Shown: positions 40,616-50,807, counted from the first letter of the stretch. The stretch: 64,000 bases of DNA from CAYNLK01 sp964398055 (GCA_964398055.1 CAYNLK010000002.1:1-64000); one strand, 5' to 3'. Numbers and translations: made by a program. The notes: generated by a model not told the origin, from the letters alone.

Positions 40616-42553
40616 ATGCGTCACTCCTGGCAATCTACGGCTCTTTACTTCCTGCTGATCTTAGTTCTGGCCGCCTGCCAACCAGAACCGACCCCTCAAT
40701 GGCGTTGGGCGCGAGCTGAGAGCGGTCTGCCGCGACAGGCCATTGTCCAGACGGTGGCTGTTAATCCGGCTGATCCTGACCAACTGTGGGTTGGTTATTA
40801 CGCCCCCGGCGGGTTGGCCGCCAGTCGTGATGGTGGTCAAACCTGGCAGGCCAGCGGAACCGGGGTCGCCGGCCTGGCTGACAACCCCGTGTTCGATCTC
40901 CTGGTAACCACCTCGAGCGGAATTCCAACCTTGTGGGCGGCAACGCGTGACGGTTTGTTGACCAGCCTTGATCTGGGGGCCAGTTGGCAGCCGGTAGCAG
41001 CAGGACTACCGCCAGCGACAGCTTTTGCCCTGGCTGCCGACGGTAGCAGCCGGCTCTATGTGGGGCTTGACGACGCCGGTCTCTACGCTCAAAGCCTGAC
41101 CGGGATCGGTTGGGAGAAAGTTGCAGCCACGACACCGTTAGACTCGGCGGCCATCCTATCCCTGGCCGTTTCGGCGGATGGTCGACACGTTTATGCCGGC
41201 AGCGCGGCCCAGGGGGTCTGGGCCAGCCAGGACCGCGGAGCAAGTTGGCTCAATAACTATCCCGACCGGTATGTTCCCAATATTGCCCTAAATCCCACCA
41301 GACCTACCCTGGCGGTCGCCAGTCTACGTAACCAGTTGGTGCGTACTCTGGATGGCGGCCAATCGTGGCATACGTTGCCGCTCCCGTGGGCCGGCGACGA
41401 AATCACTGCGTTGCTATGGCTGGCTGATGGCAGCCTGGGCGCCGGCACCGGCCGCGGACGCCTCTATCGCAGCCTCGACAACGGCGACACCTGGGTTGAA
41501 GGCGGCGAAGGTCTGCCGCCCGGTCGAGCGGTTCTGACCCTGGCCGCGGTCGAGCAATCGTCAACCGGCCAACCTCAGCGCCTGTTGGCCGGAACCTGGA
41601 TCGGCGTTTTTGACAGCGCCGATGGTGGCCAGCGCTGGACAGAGCTGGCCACCAGCCTGGGCGCGCCGAATGCGCGCGCCCTGCTCTCGACTCCTGCTGG
41701 CTTGTTCTTGGGGACTCAGGCCGGCCTTTTTCGCTGGCAGCCGGATGCCGACCGTTGGGAAGCGGTGGCTGAGGAGTTGGCCTCGCCGGGAGTGGCTTCG
41801 CTGGCCGAGGCGCCTACTGATCCGACTCGCCTGTACGCCGGCACGATCAACAACGGCGTCTATCGGAGCAATGATGGCGGCCAAAGCTGGCGGCCCGTGC
41901 CCTCATTGAGTGTTGGCGTACCTGCTCTGGCTGTCGATCCGACCGACCCGGATCACGTCTATATGCTGGCTGCCTGGGAGCGAGTCTATGAGAGCATCGA
42001 TGGCGGTGAAAGCTGGCTGGCTCGCTGGGAAGGGTTGGGCGTGACTACGGAGGCAGTCAGCCTGGCGGTGGCGCCCGCCGGCTCGACCGCGTTCTTGGGT
42101 GGTGATACCGGCTTGTATCGCCGCCGTGGCAACGGAGATTGGGATTGGATTGCCCCGGCGCTGCTCGACCAATCGGTGCTGGCGCTCTTGGTTCAGCCGC
42201 TGCCGGAGACTCTGGGGGGCGGTTCTGTGCTTTACATCGGGACGACGCGCGGGGCTTACCGCAGCCTGGATGGCGGCAGCAGCCTCCAGCATAGCGAGCC
42301 TCACCTCGGCTGGGGACAGGGTCTGGTAGATGTGTCGGTAACGGCCTTTTTGGCCGACCCGCATGATCCCCGGCTACTTTTTGCCGGGACCGCCTATGCC
42401 GGGGTGTACCAATCACTGGATTGGGGCCAGAGCTGGCAGCCAATTGGGCCGGTGGAGCTAGCAGACGAGGTGGTTGAGTCGCTGGCCTGGGGTCCGGCCG
42501 GAGAGTTGTTTGTGGCTGCCGCCGGCGGCGTTTGGCGCGGCGTCACCAACTAG
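40616..42553 (+). CDS. Beta-propeller lipoprotein with Asp-box (BNR/YCF48-like) repeats
   Basis: A 645-residue exported protein. The signal peptide ends in the lipobox VLAAC (about residues 16-20), so it should be membrane-anchored outside the cell. The rest is a series of about 50-residue repeats, each with an Asp-box-like S-x-DGG-x-x-W motif (SRDGGQTWQ, LDGGQSWH, SNDGGQSWR, SIDGGESWL, LDWGQSWQ), as in sortilin/YCF48-type propellers. Ligand unknown. It follows the DCC-family gene by about 90 bp. Confidence 0.85.
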   Translation: MRHSWQSTALYFLLILVLAACQPEPTPQWRWARAESGLPRQAIVQTVAVNPADPDQLWVGYYAPGGLAASRDGGQTWQASGTGVAGLADNPVFDLLVTTSSGIPTLWAATRDGLLTSLDLGASWQPVAAGLPPATAFALAADGSSRLYVGLDDAGLYAQSLTGIGWEKVAATTPLDSAAILSLAVSADGRHVYAGSAAQGVWASQDRGASWLNNYPDRYVPNIALNPTRPTLAVASLRNQLVRTLDGGQSWHTLPLPWAGDEITALLWLADGSLGAGTGRGRLYRSLDNGDTWVEGGEGLPPGRAVLTLAAVEQSSTGQPQRLLAGTWIGVFDSADGGQRWTELATSLGAPNARALLSTPAGLFLGTQAGLFRWQPDADRWEAVAEELASPGVASLAEAPTDPTRLYAGTINNGVYRSNDGGQSWRPVPSLSVGVPALAVDPTDPDHVYMLAAWERVYESIDGGESWLARWEGLGVTTEAVSLAVAPAGSTAFLGGDTGLYRRRGNGDWDWIAPALLDQSVLALLVQPLPETLGGGSVLYIGTTRGAYRSLDGGSSLQHSEPHLGWGQGLVDVSVTAFLADPHDPRLLFAGTAYAGVYQSLDWGQSWQPIGPVELADEVVESLAWGPAGELFVAAAGGVWRGVTN

Positions 42554-42577
42554 CCAACCAACCAACTAACTAACTAA

Positions 42578-43486
42578 CTAACTCAACCCCCACCGCCCGG
42601 CCAACCACGCCGCAGTTTGCCGGTAAGCCTCCTCCAAGTCAGCCACGCCAGATTCAGCCCCCCCAACGTCGATGCCAATGCGCCCCTTGAAACCGATCAA
42701 ATCCAGTGTTTCGAAAAAAATATTCCAATTGATCGCGCCCTGCTCCGGCGCCAGATGCTCGACCTGCTTGCCCCGGTTGTCAGACAGGTGGATGTAGTCG
42801 AGACAGCTGGCCAGCCGGCGCAGGGAGAGGGCCAGGTTGTCTTTTTGCACAAACTGGTTGGCTGTGTCGACGGTGAAGCGAAGATTGTCGCGCTTGACCG
42901 CGTCTCGAAAGTAGAGAAAACCTTCGGTAGTGGCGGCCAGCACGCCCAAACAGGGATGCAAATTGTAGGTTAGCCCGAATTCTCCGGCGATGTCGCAGGC
43001 GGTCCGGTAAGTGGTTACCAAATCGACCCAGTAGGCTGACCAGGCTAAATCCCGGGGCAGGGTTCCGGCTTGCAGCACTTCTTCATCAAAGTGCCGCACG
43101 ATTGGGATATCGTCGGGAAAGATGTACGGTGGTAACGGGGCGTTATCGAGCACGCCAGTTGCGCCCAACAGTGAGGCCACTTCACAGCCCTGCCGGAAGA
43201 GCTGCAAATTCTGTTCCCGTTCCGGCCCGCTGGCCGAAGCCAGCCCAGGCAGCACGATGCAGAAGTAGGGTACCGCCAGCTCAAGCAGGCGAACCTGGTC
43301 GGCCAGCTCATGCCGCCGGTCGTAGACAGCCAGCAGGTGCTCTCGCCGAATCCCTTCCAGTTCCACACTCTGAAAACCGAGCGCCTTCATCTCGGCCAGG
43401 TGGGCCGCGGTCTGCTCCGGCGGAGGCGGGTAGCCGTATTTGGTAATCACGTACAGAAAACTACAAACAATCGAAGGTTCAATCAT
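42578..43486 (-). CDS. Sugar phosphate isomerase/epimerase-like TIM-barrel protein
   Basis: A 302-residue AP-endonuclease-2/xylose-isomerase-like protein. Metal-ligand-type residues appear in GFQSVELEGI, NLHPCLG, RFTVDTANQ, DYIHLSDNRG and GRIGIDVGG. These enzymes isomerise or epimerise sugars or inositols. I chose the ATG at 43486, preceded by AGGAGG; the frame extends further to 43693 but overlaps the upstream gene. It overlaps the HAD gene by 8 bp, suggesting a shared sugar-related pathway. Confidence 0.85.
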   Translation of the reverse strand: MIEPSIVCSFLYVITKYGYPPPPEQTAAHLAEMKALGFQSVELEGIRREHLLAVYDRRHELADQVRLLELAVPYFCIVLPGLASASGPEREQNLQLFRQGCEVASLLGATGVLDNAPLPPYIFPDDIPIVRHFDEEVLQAGTLPRDLAWSAYWVDLVTTYRTACDIAGEFGLTYNLHPCLGVLAATTEGFLYFRDAVKRDNLRFTVDTANQFVQKDNLALSLRRLASCLDYIHLSDNRGKQVEHLAPEQGAINWNIFFETLDLIGFKGRIGIDVGGAESGVADLEEAYRQTAAWLAGRWGLS

Positions 43487-44192
43487 TGTTTTTGCCTCCT
43501 GGGTGGAGTGACAAAGTAGCGGCAGCGTCAATTTGGAGCTGTAAGCTGCCAGAACCGTTGGCGCCGGCTTGGAGTGAGATGGCGCTAAAGTCGGGCACCA
43601 CATAGCGGGCGCCGGCTCGCAACAAGGGATTACCATCCCACGGCTGAACGCCAATGCACAGCGCGCCGGCGGCCACGGCTGCCTTAACCCCACTCAACGC
43701 ATCCTCGAACACAATGCATTGTTCCGGTGATTTGTGCAAACGGTCGGCGGCCAGCAGGTAACAATCAGGATTGGGTTTGCCTCGTGGAATATCAGCGACA
43801 GTGACGGTAGCTGTAAAGATATGCTCAAGTTCAAGTTGAGTCAAAACGGCGTTCACTTTCCAATGCTCGCCGCTGGTTACCAGGGCGATTGGAAAATTCT
43901 GGGCCTGCAAAGTGCGTAAAAACGGCACCACTCCATTGACCGCGGTGTAAGTCTGGTTGATTTCGTAAGTCACCATATCGGCATTGATGGCCTGGCGCTC
44001 AGTTGAACTCAGGTGCGAAAACAGGATATCGAGCGTGTGCTGGGCCGGACAGCCGTAGATGTGTTGTTGAAAGTCGGCCTGACTTAGCTTAACGTGGTAT
44101 ATTTTTGACCATCTTTGCCAAAAATTGGTAACTGCCTGGTGGGTATCGACGATAACGCCATCCATATCGAAAAGAATTGCCTGGTAGAGCAT
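43479..44192 (-). CDS. HAD-superfamily phosphatase/phosphomutase-like
   Basis: A 237-residue protein with the HAD nucleophile motif FDMDGVIVDTH at residues 8-18, motif II VTSG, motif III Lys in RGKPNPDCY, and motif IV FEDALSG. The helical cap between residues 18 and 85 places it with beta-phosphoglucomutase-like enzymes. It probably acts on a sugar phosphate. It is the first gene of a two-gene leftward operon with the isomerase-like protein. Confidence 0.87.
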   Translation of the reverse strand: MLYQAILFDMDGVIVDTHQAVTNFWQRWSKIYHVKLSQADFQQHIYGCPAQHTLDILFSHLSSTERQAINADMVTYEINQTYTAVNGVVPFLRTLQAQNFPIALVTSGEHWKVNAVLTQLELEHIFTATVTVADIPRGKPNPDCYLLAADRLHKSPEQCIVFEDALSGVKAAVAAGALCIGVQPWDGNPLLRAGARYVVPDFSAISLQAGANGSGSLQLQIDAAATLSLHPGGKNND

Positions 44193-44292
44193 CAGGAAAT
44201 CTCCACTTTCGAGCTTATTGAAAAGCCTATCCTGATTTTAGGATAGGCTTTGGTGTTTGGAAAATATTAACCAAGCGTTTGATTGAGTTTGA

Positions 44293-45843
44293 TTATTGTT
44301 CGGGGGCCAGCGATTGTGGCCCGGAGAGATCAAAATCACTGCCGATAATGACTCTGAAATCCATATCACTCTTGAGATTGGGGCTGCGCCGGATATTTTC
44401 AGTTTCAACTTCAAAGAGGGCGGCTAACACCTCCAAACTGTAGCGCTTGTCTTCATTGTAAACCACAATCACCGTGTGGGGGTAAGTGGTGCTATCAGCC
44501 GGACCAAACTGGAGAATATTAAAACCGCTCTGTCTGAGGAAGGCGGCAGTTTGAGCGGCCAAACCGGGAATATTAGTGCCGTTTTGGACGACTAACTTGG
44601 CATCTTCCTGGCTCAGGAAAGCTTTGATCTCTTCCTGGCGCTGAACCTTTTGCTCGATCTCTTGAGCCAGAGCTTGAAGCTGAGCAGTTTGGGCTGCCTG
44701 AACGGCTTCAGCCTCGGCTATGGCCGCTCCCTCGGTGGGTTTGGTTTCGGCAAACATTTGATCAATCAAAACCCGAATTTTTTCCCGCAGCGGGATCAGG
44801 ACCTGGGCCCCTGTATCGGGCACGATATAGTCATAGGTGTAATTGGTGTCGAGCACGACCGTTTGAATACTGTTTGGGTCGATTTCATCAGCCAGTTGGG
44901 ATAATTCCAAAATATCGATCAACTCCAGGTTGGTTTGAAAAGCGCCCGACATCGAGTTCCACAATTCGGGGATTTTTGGCACCATGTTGAGCTGAAGCGC
45001 CTTGTCTTTGATGGCCAACAAAACAGCTTGCTGTCGCCGGGCCCGATCGAAGTCGGCTTTGGCGGTGGCCCGGGTGCGGGCATAGCGCAAGGCATTATAA
45101 CCATCGAGGGTATGCTGTCCCGCCTCGATGTAGAATGGGTCATAGCCGTAGTTATTATCCGGGAAAGTGGGGTCATCGATGGTTTCGGGGATATAGATAT
45201 CTATTCCACCCAGGGTGTCGACAATCTGGCGAAAACCTTCAAAATCGATTTGGGCGTAGAAGTGAACCGGCACACCCAGGTTGTACTGAACTGTGCGCAT
45301 AGCCAGGGCCGGGCCGCCACCGGGGTAGTTGTCTCGTTGGGCCAGGAAGTAAGCCTTGTTGATGCGATCTTCGTCATAGCCGGGAATGGAAACCCACAGG
45401 TCGCGGGGAACGGAGAGCATCCCGGCGGTCTTGGTGTTGGGATCGACTGTGACCAGAATCATCGTGTCGGTCCGGGAGAATTTTTCATCCGGCCGCCGGT
45501 CAACCCCCAACAACAAAATGTTGACTCGCTCTTTTCGTTCGTAATCAGGCAGGGGCACGCCGGTTACACCGGTCGCGCCGGTTTCGCCGCCGCGGACCAC
45601 CGGCAATACCAGCGGTCTCGAGTCGTTCCCGGTCAGCGGCAAGGCGGCCAGGGGCAACGATAGGTCAACATAGGGCAGGCTGGGTAATTCGGCGCTGGCC
45701 ACCGCATCTTTTACCGTAAAGTAAAATAGGTAGCCAACATAAGCGCCGCCCATTAAAAAGACCACCATCATCATCAGCACCAGACTGCGGGCCAAAAAGG
45801 GTGGCAACAGAATCGATTTGTCTGAGTTTGGATGTATTGTCAT
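44293..45843 (-). CDS. LytR-CpsA-Psr (LCP) family cell-wall glycopolymer transferase
   Basis: A 516-residue membrane-anchored protein: one membrane helix at about 18-41, then the LCP domain (ERVNILLLGVDRRPDEKFSRTDTMILVTVD, SVPRDLWVSIPG, INKAYF, LGGIDIYIPE, ALRYARTRATAKADFDRARRQQ) and a C-terminal LytR_C domain (LVVQNGTNIPGLAAQTAAFL). LCP enzymes attach polymers from lipid carriers to peptidoglycan. A coiled-coil Ala/Gln/Glu segment (about 370-415) links the two domains. Confidence 0.93.
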   Translation of the reverse strand: MTIHPNSDKSILLPPFLARSLVLMMMVVFLMGGAYVGYLFYFTVKDAVASAELPSLPYVDLSLPLAALPLTGNDSRPLVLPVVRGGETGATGVTGVPLPDYERKERVNILLLGVDRRPDEKFSRTDTMILVTVDPNTKTAGMLSVPRDLWVSIPGYDEDRINKAYFLAQRDNYPGGGPALAMRTVQYNLGVPVHFYAQIDFEGFRQIVDTLGGIDIYIPETIDDPTFPDNNYGYDPFYIEAGQHTLDGYNALRYARTRATAKADFDRARRQQAVLLAIKDKALQLNMVPKIPELWNSMSGAFQTNLELIDILELSQLADEIDPNSIQTVVLDTNYTYDYIVPDTGAQVLIPLREKIRVLIDQMFAETKPTEGAAIAEAEAVQAAQTAQLQALAQEIEQKVQRQEEIKAFLSQEDAKLVVQNGTNIPGLAAQTAAFLRQSGFNILQFGPADSTTYPHTVIVVYNEDKRYSLEVLAALFEVETENIRRSPNLKSDMDFRVIIGSDFDLSGPQSLAPEQ

Positions 45844-46037
45844 AGTATCTGAATTATATCACGCTCCTGAACTCTGGCAAAAAGGCTTAAGCCAATTGGC
45901 TTATGAAGTTTGCTTTTGACATAAAACATTAGAGGCGAGAGATAACCTCTCGCCTCTGGCATTTTATACCCCTGCTCAAAACCTTTGAAAACGAACTTAC
46001 TGGTTAGAATAGACGTTATTACAATGAACAAACCGGC

Positions 46038-46412
46038 TCAATTAGCTGCGGACAGACTGCGAATACGGTTCAGCCGCTCGCTTTCACGCTTGCAGTCAAC
46101 GCATAGGGTCGTTTCCGGGAAGATTTCCAGCCGTTCCGGATCGATTTCTTTGCCACATTTCTCACAAATGCCGTAACCGATTACTTCGGCCTTTTTGATG
46201 GCGTGGTTGATATCTTCCAGCTTGCGTTCCAGGGTGAAGATCAGGGCCTGGATTTTGTCTCGTTCAACCAGATCGGCCGCCACGTCATCAACGTCTTCGA
46301 TCTCGATTTCAATTCTGAGTTCTTCGCGCAGATTTTCCAGCTCGTGCAGCGTTTGCTCCCGTTCTTTTTCGAGGATAGCTAACTGCGCTTTAGAAGTTTT
46401 TTTAGTCATCAT
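46038..46412 (-). CDS. DksA/TraR-type zinc-finger protein
   Basis: A 124-residue protein with a long N-terminal coiled coil and a C-terminal C4 zinc finger (CEKCGKEI, LCVDCKRESERL). DksA-like proteins bind RNA polymerase in the secondary channel. I use the ATG at 46412, with GGGGAG upstream; the frame runs back to 46472. The acidic tip residues of DksA are not clearly identifiable, so it could be a distant relative. Confidence 0.83.
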   Translation of the reverse strand: MMTKKTSKAQLAILEKEREQTLHELENLREELRIEIEIEDVDDVAADLVERDKIQALIFTLERKLEDINHAIKKAEVIGYGICEKCGKEIDPERLEIFPETTLCVDCKRESERLNRIRSLSAAN

Positions 46413-46631
46413 CTTAAGACTCCCCGTGTTGATAACCAGTTGACCAGTCTCAAATGAGGCTTCTCCGCCCAATGTGTATCGTCATTGATACGCTGGCTCT
46501 TGGGGGGTGAATACCAATTGTTAATGAGTGCGAAATTGGCGATATAATACTTAACTCCGTCGTTTTGTCAACTTACCCGCGTCAATATCCAGATCCAGGA
46601 ATAAGTTTGGTTCAAAGCGGTAGTTCCTGCC

Positions 46632-47411
46632 TCACGCCGCCACCAACGCCATAATCCGGGGGAGCACTTCGGCCACGTCAGCGCGAATGACTACGTCGGC
46701 TCGATGATCCACGTAGGTAGGCTGATAATTGATGATGATCAACCTGGCGCCATTCTGTAAGGCCAGTTCCGGCAAATCCGAGGCCGGGGCGGTTTCCAGC
46801 GATGAGCCGACAATCAGCATCAAGTCGGCCGCCTTGACGGCCAACTGGGCCGCCACAAACTCTCGCACCGGCAACTGTTCACCGAAGAGAATCACATTGG
46901 GTTTGAGTACGCCGCCACAGGCGCATCGGGGAGTTTGCCCATCGCGGACAAACTTTTCAAACGCTTCCGTTGAGTCTTGCGTTTTGTAGCATTGAATGCA
47001 GGTCACTTCCCGCAAATTGCCGTGCAGCTCGTAGATAATTTGAGAGCCGGCTTTACCATGCAGATCGTCAATGTTTTGGGTGATGACAGCCTTAAGTTTG
47101 CCTTCATGCTCCAGAGCGGCCAGGGCGTAATGGGCGGAGTTTGGCTTGGCCGCCAGTAGTTTGCCGGCCAGAGGGTGAATCCAGTGGTAGAATTGCTCAG
47201 GGCTTTGCCGGAAGGCAAAAATTGAGGCCACCGCCAGCGGGTCCGCTTTGTCCCAGAGACCCGAGTGGGGACTTCTAAAGTCGGGGATACCGGAAGGAGT
47301 GCTAATACCGGCCCCGGTCATTGCCACAATATTTTGGGCCTGTTGAATCAATCTGGCGGCCTGTTCAATTTGTTGGGTTAATGCGTCCATAGCCATCTCC
47401 AAAATTTCCAA
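46632..47411 (-). CDS. Sir2-family NAD-dependent protein deacylase
   Basis: A 259-residue sirtuin with all core motifs: GAGISTPSGIPDFR, TQNIDDLH, catalytic His in ELHGN, a zinc site (CIQCYK and CACGG) and the VGSSLETAPAS NAD-binding loop. It removes acyl groups from lysines. This could include acetyl- or propionyl-CoA metabolic enzymes, but no link to the pdu locus is shown. It lies 28 bp downstream of the large kinase on the same strand. Confidence 0.93.
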   Translation of the reverse strand: MEILEMAMDALTQQIEQAARLIQQAQNIVAMTGAGISTPSGIPDFRSPHSGLWDKADPLAVASIFAFRQSPEQFYHWIHPLAGKLLAAKPNSAHYALAALEHEGKLKAVITQNIDDLHGKAGSQIIYELHGNLREVTCIQCYKTQDSTEAFEKFVRDGQTPRCACGGVLKPNVILFGEQLPVREFVAAQLAVKAADLMLIVGSSLETAPASDLPELALQNGARLIIINYQPTYVDHRADVVIRADVAEVLPRIMALVAA

Positions 47412-47439
47412 AATATCGACTAAATTTTAAGTGAGCCGG

Positions 47440-50400
47440 TTATAGGGGCAAAGTAAAATAGAACGTACTGCCCTGACCAACTTCACTTTCGGCCCAAATG
47501 CGTCCCCCGTGAGCTTCAACAATTTTCTGAGCAATGTGCAAACCCAGGCCGCTGCCTTTGGCTGACCGTTTGGTATGGGACTCGGCCTGGTAATAGCGGG
47601 CAAAGATCTGCTCCAACTCCTGGGGCGAGATGCCAACGCCGTTATCCTTGACGGCGATCTGAATTTCACGCTCTTTCCTGGCGGCTGATACAACGACCTC
47701 CCCGCCCACTTCCGAAAACTTAATGGCGTTGCCAATGAGATTGGTTAAGACCTGCTCCAGCCGTTCCCGGTCACCGGTAACAGTGGGCAACATCGATCCC
47801 AGGTTGGAGATCAACGTGACCCGTTGTTGGTGGGCAAAGCCTTGCAGTTTGAGCAAGGTCTGGTGAACTAAATCATCAATCACCACCGGCTGCTTGATCA
47901 GGTCCAACTTGCCTTCGTCCAGACGGGCCATATCAAGCAAATTATTGACCATCTCACCAAGTTGCAGCGCCTGGCGCTGGATGGTAGCCAGAAATTCCTG
48001 ACGGGTGGCCAGGTCCAGCTTATCACCCTCTTCTAACATCAGTTGGGCAAAACCGTGGATCGAAAAGAGCGGCGTTCGCAGCTCGTGGGAGATGGTGGAA
48101 AAGAATTCATCTTTGAGCTGTTCCAGTTCTCGCTCTTTGGTGATGTCGTGGACTACCCTGACCTCGCCTATTGGCTGGCGGTCATCATCAACCACGGTGG
48201 TCGCAAAGACGTGGAGGGTGCGCGGGCGCGGGCTATTGATGGTGATCTCTTTGGCCAACACGCCGGTTCGAGCCAGTTGCGTGGCTGAGGCAGTCACACT
48301 GGCCAGATTCGGCGGCAGATCTGCTGACCCAATATTTTGGCCGATGATCTGGCCGGAATGTAGCCCCAGCATCATGGCCAGGGTTTGGTTACAGGTCAGG
48401 ATGATCCCGTCGCGGTCAATGACCAGCAGCCCGTCGGCCATATGTTGGATGATGGCCCGGGTTTGCTGTTGCTCGGCCGAGATTCTGGCAAATAGCCGGG
48501 CATTGTCGATCACCATGCCGGCCTGGGTGGCGGCAATGGCCAGCAGCCGTTCCTGGGAGGGGCCAAAAGCATTGGGCCGATCATCATCCACGTTGATGGC
48601 GCCAATGACTTCACCGTGGGCAAACAAAGGGATGACCAGCAAGGAACGGACCTCTTCGTCAAAGACCACAAAGGTTGGCTCGCGGCGGGTATCGGCCACG
48701 TAGATGGTGCGTTTCTCGGCGGCAGCCCGGCCGGCGATCCCTTCACCCAGTTTCAACTTAGCCGCTTTGCGCCAGTGCGGTTTAAGCCCATCGGCCGCTT
48801 TGATCTCCAACTGCTCACCGGACTGATCCAGTAGAAAGATACAGCAGCCGCGGCAGCCGATGGCCTGGCGCAGGGTGACGACGATTTTGTCCAGCACAAC
48901 TTGCAGGTCTAACTGGCCGGCGATCTCCTGGGCCATGGTGTAAAGGGTAGCGACCTCGTGCAGCCGCTGGCGCGTTTCCTCAAATAGGCGAGCCTGTTCC
49001 ATAGCCAGGGAGGTTTGGGTGGCCAGAATCCGGCAGAGTTGGATATCGTCGGCAGCAAAATTGCGCTGCGGGTTTTTATCGTAAATTTCCAGCATGCCGA
49101 TCACCCGCTCCTCGATTTCCAGCGGCAGGGCTAACATCACTCCCCAGCCGGCTTTGGCCGCGGACTCGCCCGGCGCGGCCGCGCCGGCTAGCGACCAGGC
49201 TGGCAACTGATCCGGCTGGTCGAGGTTGACCCGGCCAATCACCGGCCGGCCTGTCTTCAACACCTGGTAGGCGACCGGATCTTTGGCAATCCGGCTGCGC
49301 TGGTTCATTTTGCGCCAGGTTTGGCCGGGGTTGCCGGGATAACGGAAGATATATTGCGCCCGCGGCGTGATCGTTTGCTCTTTTTTATCAACCTGGCAGA
49401 TTACGCAGGCGCCGGCGTCAATCGCCTCGGCAATTTTTTGTGACATCAGCTTGAGCACGTTGTCCATATCCAGACGGGTACCCAGCGCCACGTTGCTTTC
49501 ATACAGTAAGGTCTTTTCCCGCAGATGGCGCTGCACGGCCGATTGCAGCCGGGCATTCTCAATGGCAACCGCCACATGGTCGGCCAGGGTCTGCCCAATC
49601 TGGCGGTCGTCCTCTGAAAAAGCGTTGGGTTGATCGCTGCCAAAGGCCAATACGCCAACCAACTCTTTACCAATGAGGAGTGGCACGGCCAGTTCAGCCT
49701 GGCGGGCCGGTAAATCGGGGTGAGTGGTTAACCCCGGTTCCTGGCTCTGATCATTGACCAGCAGGGGGCGCCCGGTGGCCGCCACCCGATTGACCAGGCC
49801 ATGGGGGTCGACCTTCAAAGTAATGGGCGCGGCCGGGTGGGGATGCTGCCCTTTCCAGATGGCGCTTTGGAGGGTCAGCGTTTGACCGTTTTGATTCAGC
49901 CGAAACAGATTGACGTAATCATAGCCCAGATTCTCTTGGATGACCCTGACAACCTGATCCAGCATTTCCGTCGGATCCCAGATATCGACAATTTTTTTAT
50001 TGAGTTCGGTGACGGTTTGGAGATAGAGCGCTCGCCGGGTCAGCACGGCTGTGTCGGGCCGGTCGGCTCTAACCAGGAGTTGAGCCGCGTGCTTGAGAAT
50101 CTGGTTTTGGGTCTGGATCAGATTTTGCCAGGCTTCGGCTGTCAAGGGGGTGGGAGCGGCTTGGGCCGCGGCGAAGGTAAGGCTAAATAAGTTAGTCAAA
50201 AGAGACCAACTGTTTTGCAGATCTAAAGTGCGGCTGGGCGCACGCAGGAATTGACTGAGTTGGTCGGATATCTTCCAGGGGCTTGTTGCCGCGGTTTGCA
50301 ACAGGTTCAACCAGGCGGTTAAGGGCAGGGGCTGCTGGTCGGCCGGCAGGCCGGCAAAGTGATCCGGCCAACGCGCGTTTAGGTCAGGTCTGATACTTTC

Positions 50401-50469
50401 AATCCAGGCCTCAAAATTGGGCTGAGGATTGAGTTCCTGTCCGCTTTCTACTGTTGTGAGTGACATCAA
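47440..50469 (-). CDS. Large soluble sensor histidine kinase with GAF and PAS domains
   Basis: A 1009-residue kinase without obvious membrane helices. In order: an unrecognised N-terminal helical region (1-140), three GAF domains (about 150-300, 325-490, 505-660), a PAS domain (about 670-780; MADGLLVIDRDGIILTCNQ), HisKA with the phospho-acceptor in TISHELRTPLFSIHGF, and a HATPase domain (NLIGNAIKFSE, VKDNGVGISP, GSGLGLHIAQKIV). No response regulator is adjacent, so it is an orphan. The ligand is unknown. Confidence 0.92.
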   Translation of the reverse strand: MMSLTTVESGQELNPQPNFEAWIESIRPDLNARWPDHFAGLPADQQPLPLTAWLNLLQTAATSPWKISDQLSQFLRAPSRTLDLQNSWSLLTNLFSLTFAAAQAAPTPLTAEAWQNLIQTQNQILKHAAQLLVRADRPDTAVLTRRALYLQTVTELNKKIVDIWDPTEMLDQVVRVIQENLGYDYVNLFRLNQNGQTLTLQSAIWKGQHPHPAAPITLKVDPHGLVNRVAATGRPLLVNDQSQEPGLTTHPDLPARQAELAVPLLIGKELVGVLAFGSDQPNAFSEDDRQIGQTLADHVAVAIENARLQSAVQRHLREKTLLYESNVALGTRLDMDNVLKLMSQKIAEAIDAGACVICQVDKKEQTITPRAQYIFRYPGNPGQTWRKMNQRSRIAKDPVAYQVLKTGRPVIGRVNLDQPDQLPAWSLAGAAAPGESAAKAGWGVMLALPLEIEERVIGMLEIYDKNPQRNFAADDIQLCRILATQTSLAMEQARLFEETRQRLHEVATLYTMAQEIAGQLDLQVVLDKIVVTLRQAIGCRGCCIFLLDQSGEQLEIKAADGLKPHWRKAAKLKLGEGIAGRAAAEKRTIYVADTRREPTFVVFDEEVRSLLVIPLFAHGEVIGAINVDDDRPNAFGPSQERLLAIAATQAGMVIDNARLFARISAEQQQTRAIIQHMADGLLVIDRDGIILTCNQTLAMMLGLHSGQIIGQNIGSADLPPNLASVTASATQLARTGVLAKEITINSPRPRTLHVFATTVVDDDRQPIGEVRVVHDITKERELEQLKDEFFSTISHELRTPLFSIHGFAQLMLEEGDKLDLATRQEFLATIQRQALQLGEMVNNLLDMARLDEGKLDLIKQPVVIDDLVHQTLLKLQGFAHQQRVTLISNLGSMLPTVTGDRERLEQVLTNLIGNAIKFSEVGGEVVVSAARKEREIQIAVKDNGVGISPQELEQIFARYYQAESHTKRSAKGSGLGLHIAQKIVEAHGGRIWAESEVGQGSTFYFTLPL

Positions 50470-50592
50470 TAATCAATCCTGTCGAACCAAAGGCGCCGGA
50501 TCGCGTTGCCAAGGTAACCAAAATTGTACCATAGAGGTGTCTTTTAGACAATGCACCTTTCAGCCTTGGGTAACTGTTCCTTGAATGGGTCT

Positions 50593-50719
50593 GTCCAATT
50601 TTTTAGGTGACCGGCACTTCCAACTCATCTTGGCTTGGAATTGCCGTCAAATCGCCTTAATTTTTGCTTAGAAATCGTGGTGAAAGTGGCGGTCACCTTA
50701 CCCACCTAAAATTCTGGAC
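50593..50719. repeat. MITE-like palindromic element (full-length relative of 4222-4284)
   Basis: The left end GTCCAATTTTTTAGGTGACC and the right end GGTCACCTTACCCACC plus TAAAATTCTGGAC are imperfect inverted repeats. They share core arms (GGTGACCGGCACTT, AAGTGGCGGTCACC) with the shorter copy at 4222. It fills the gap before the lipoprotein gene. No gene is seen inside. Confidence 0.65.
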
Positions 50720-50740
50720 GCACCCTCCTTGAATTCCGCT

Positions 50741-50771
50741 TTGGACGAACCTAGCCAACCCATGTTATAAT
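50741..50771 (+). promoter_or_regulatory. Putative promoter of the Pro/Thr-rich lipoprotein gene
   Basis: TATAAT (50766-50771) with a weak TTGGAC (50741-50746) 19 bp upstream. The start codon lies about 37 bp downstream. Confidence 0.45.
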
Positions 50772-50807
50772 GACACGGTAGTAAATTTGGAGAGGTTTGG
50801 TTTTATT

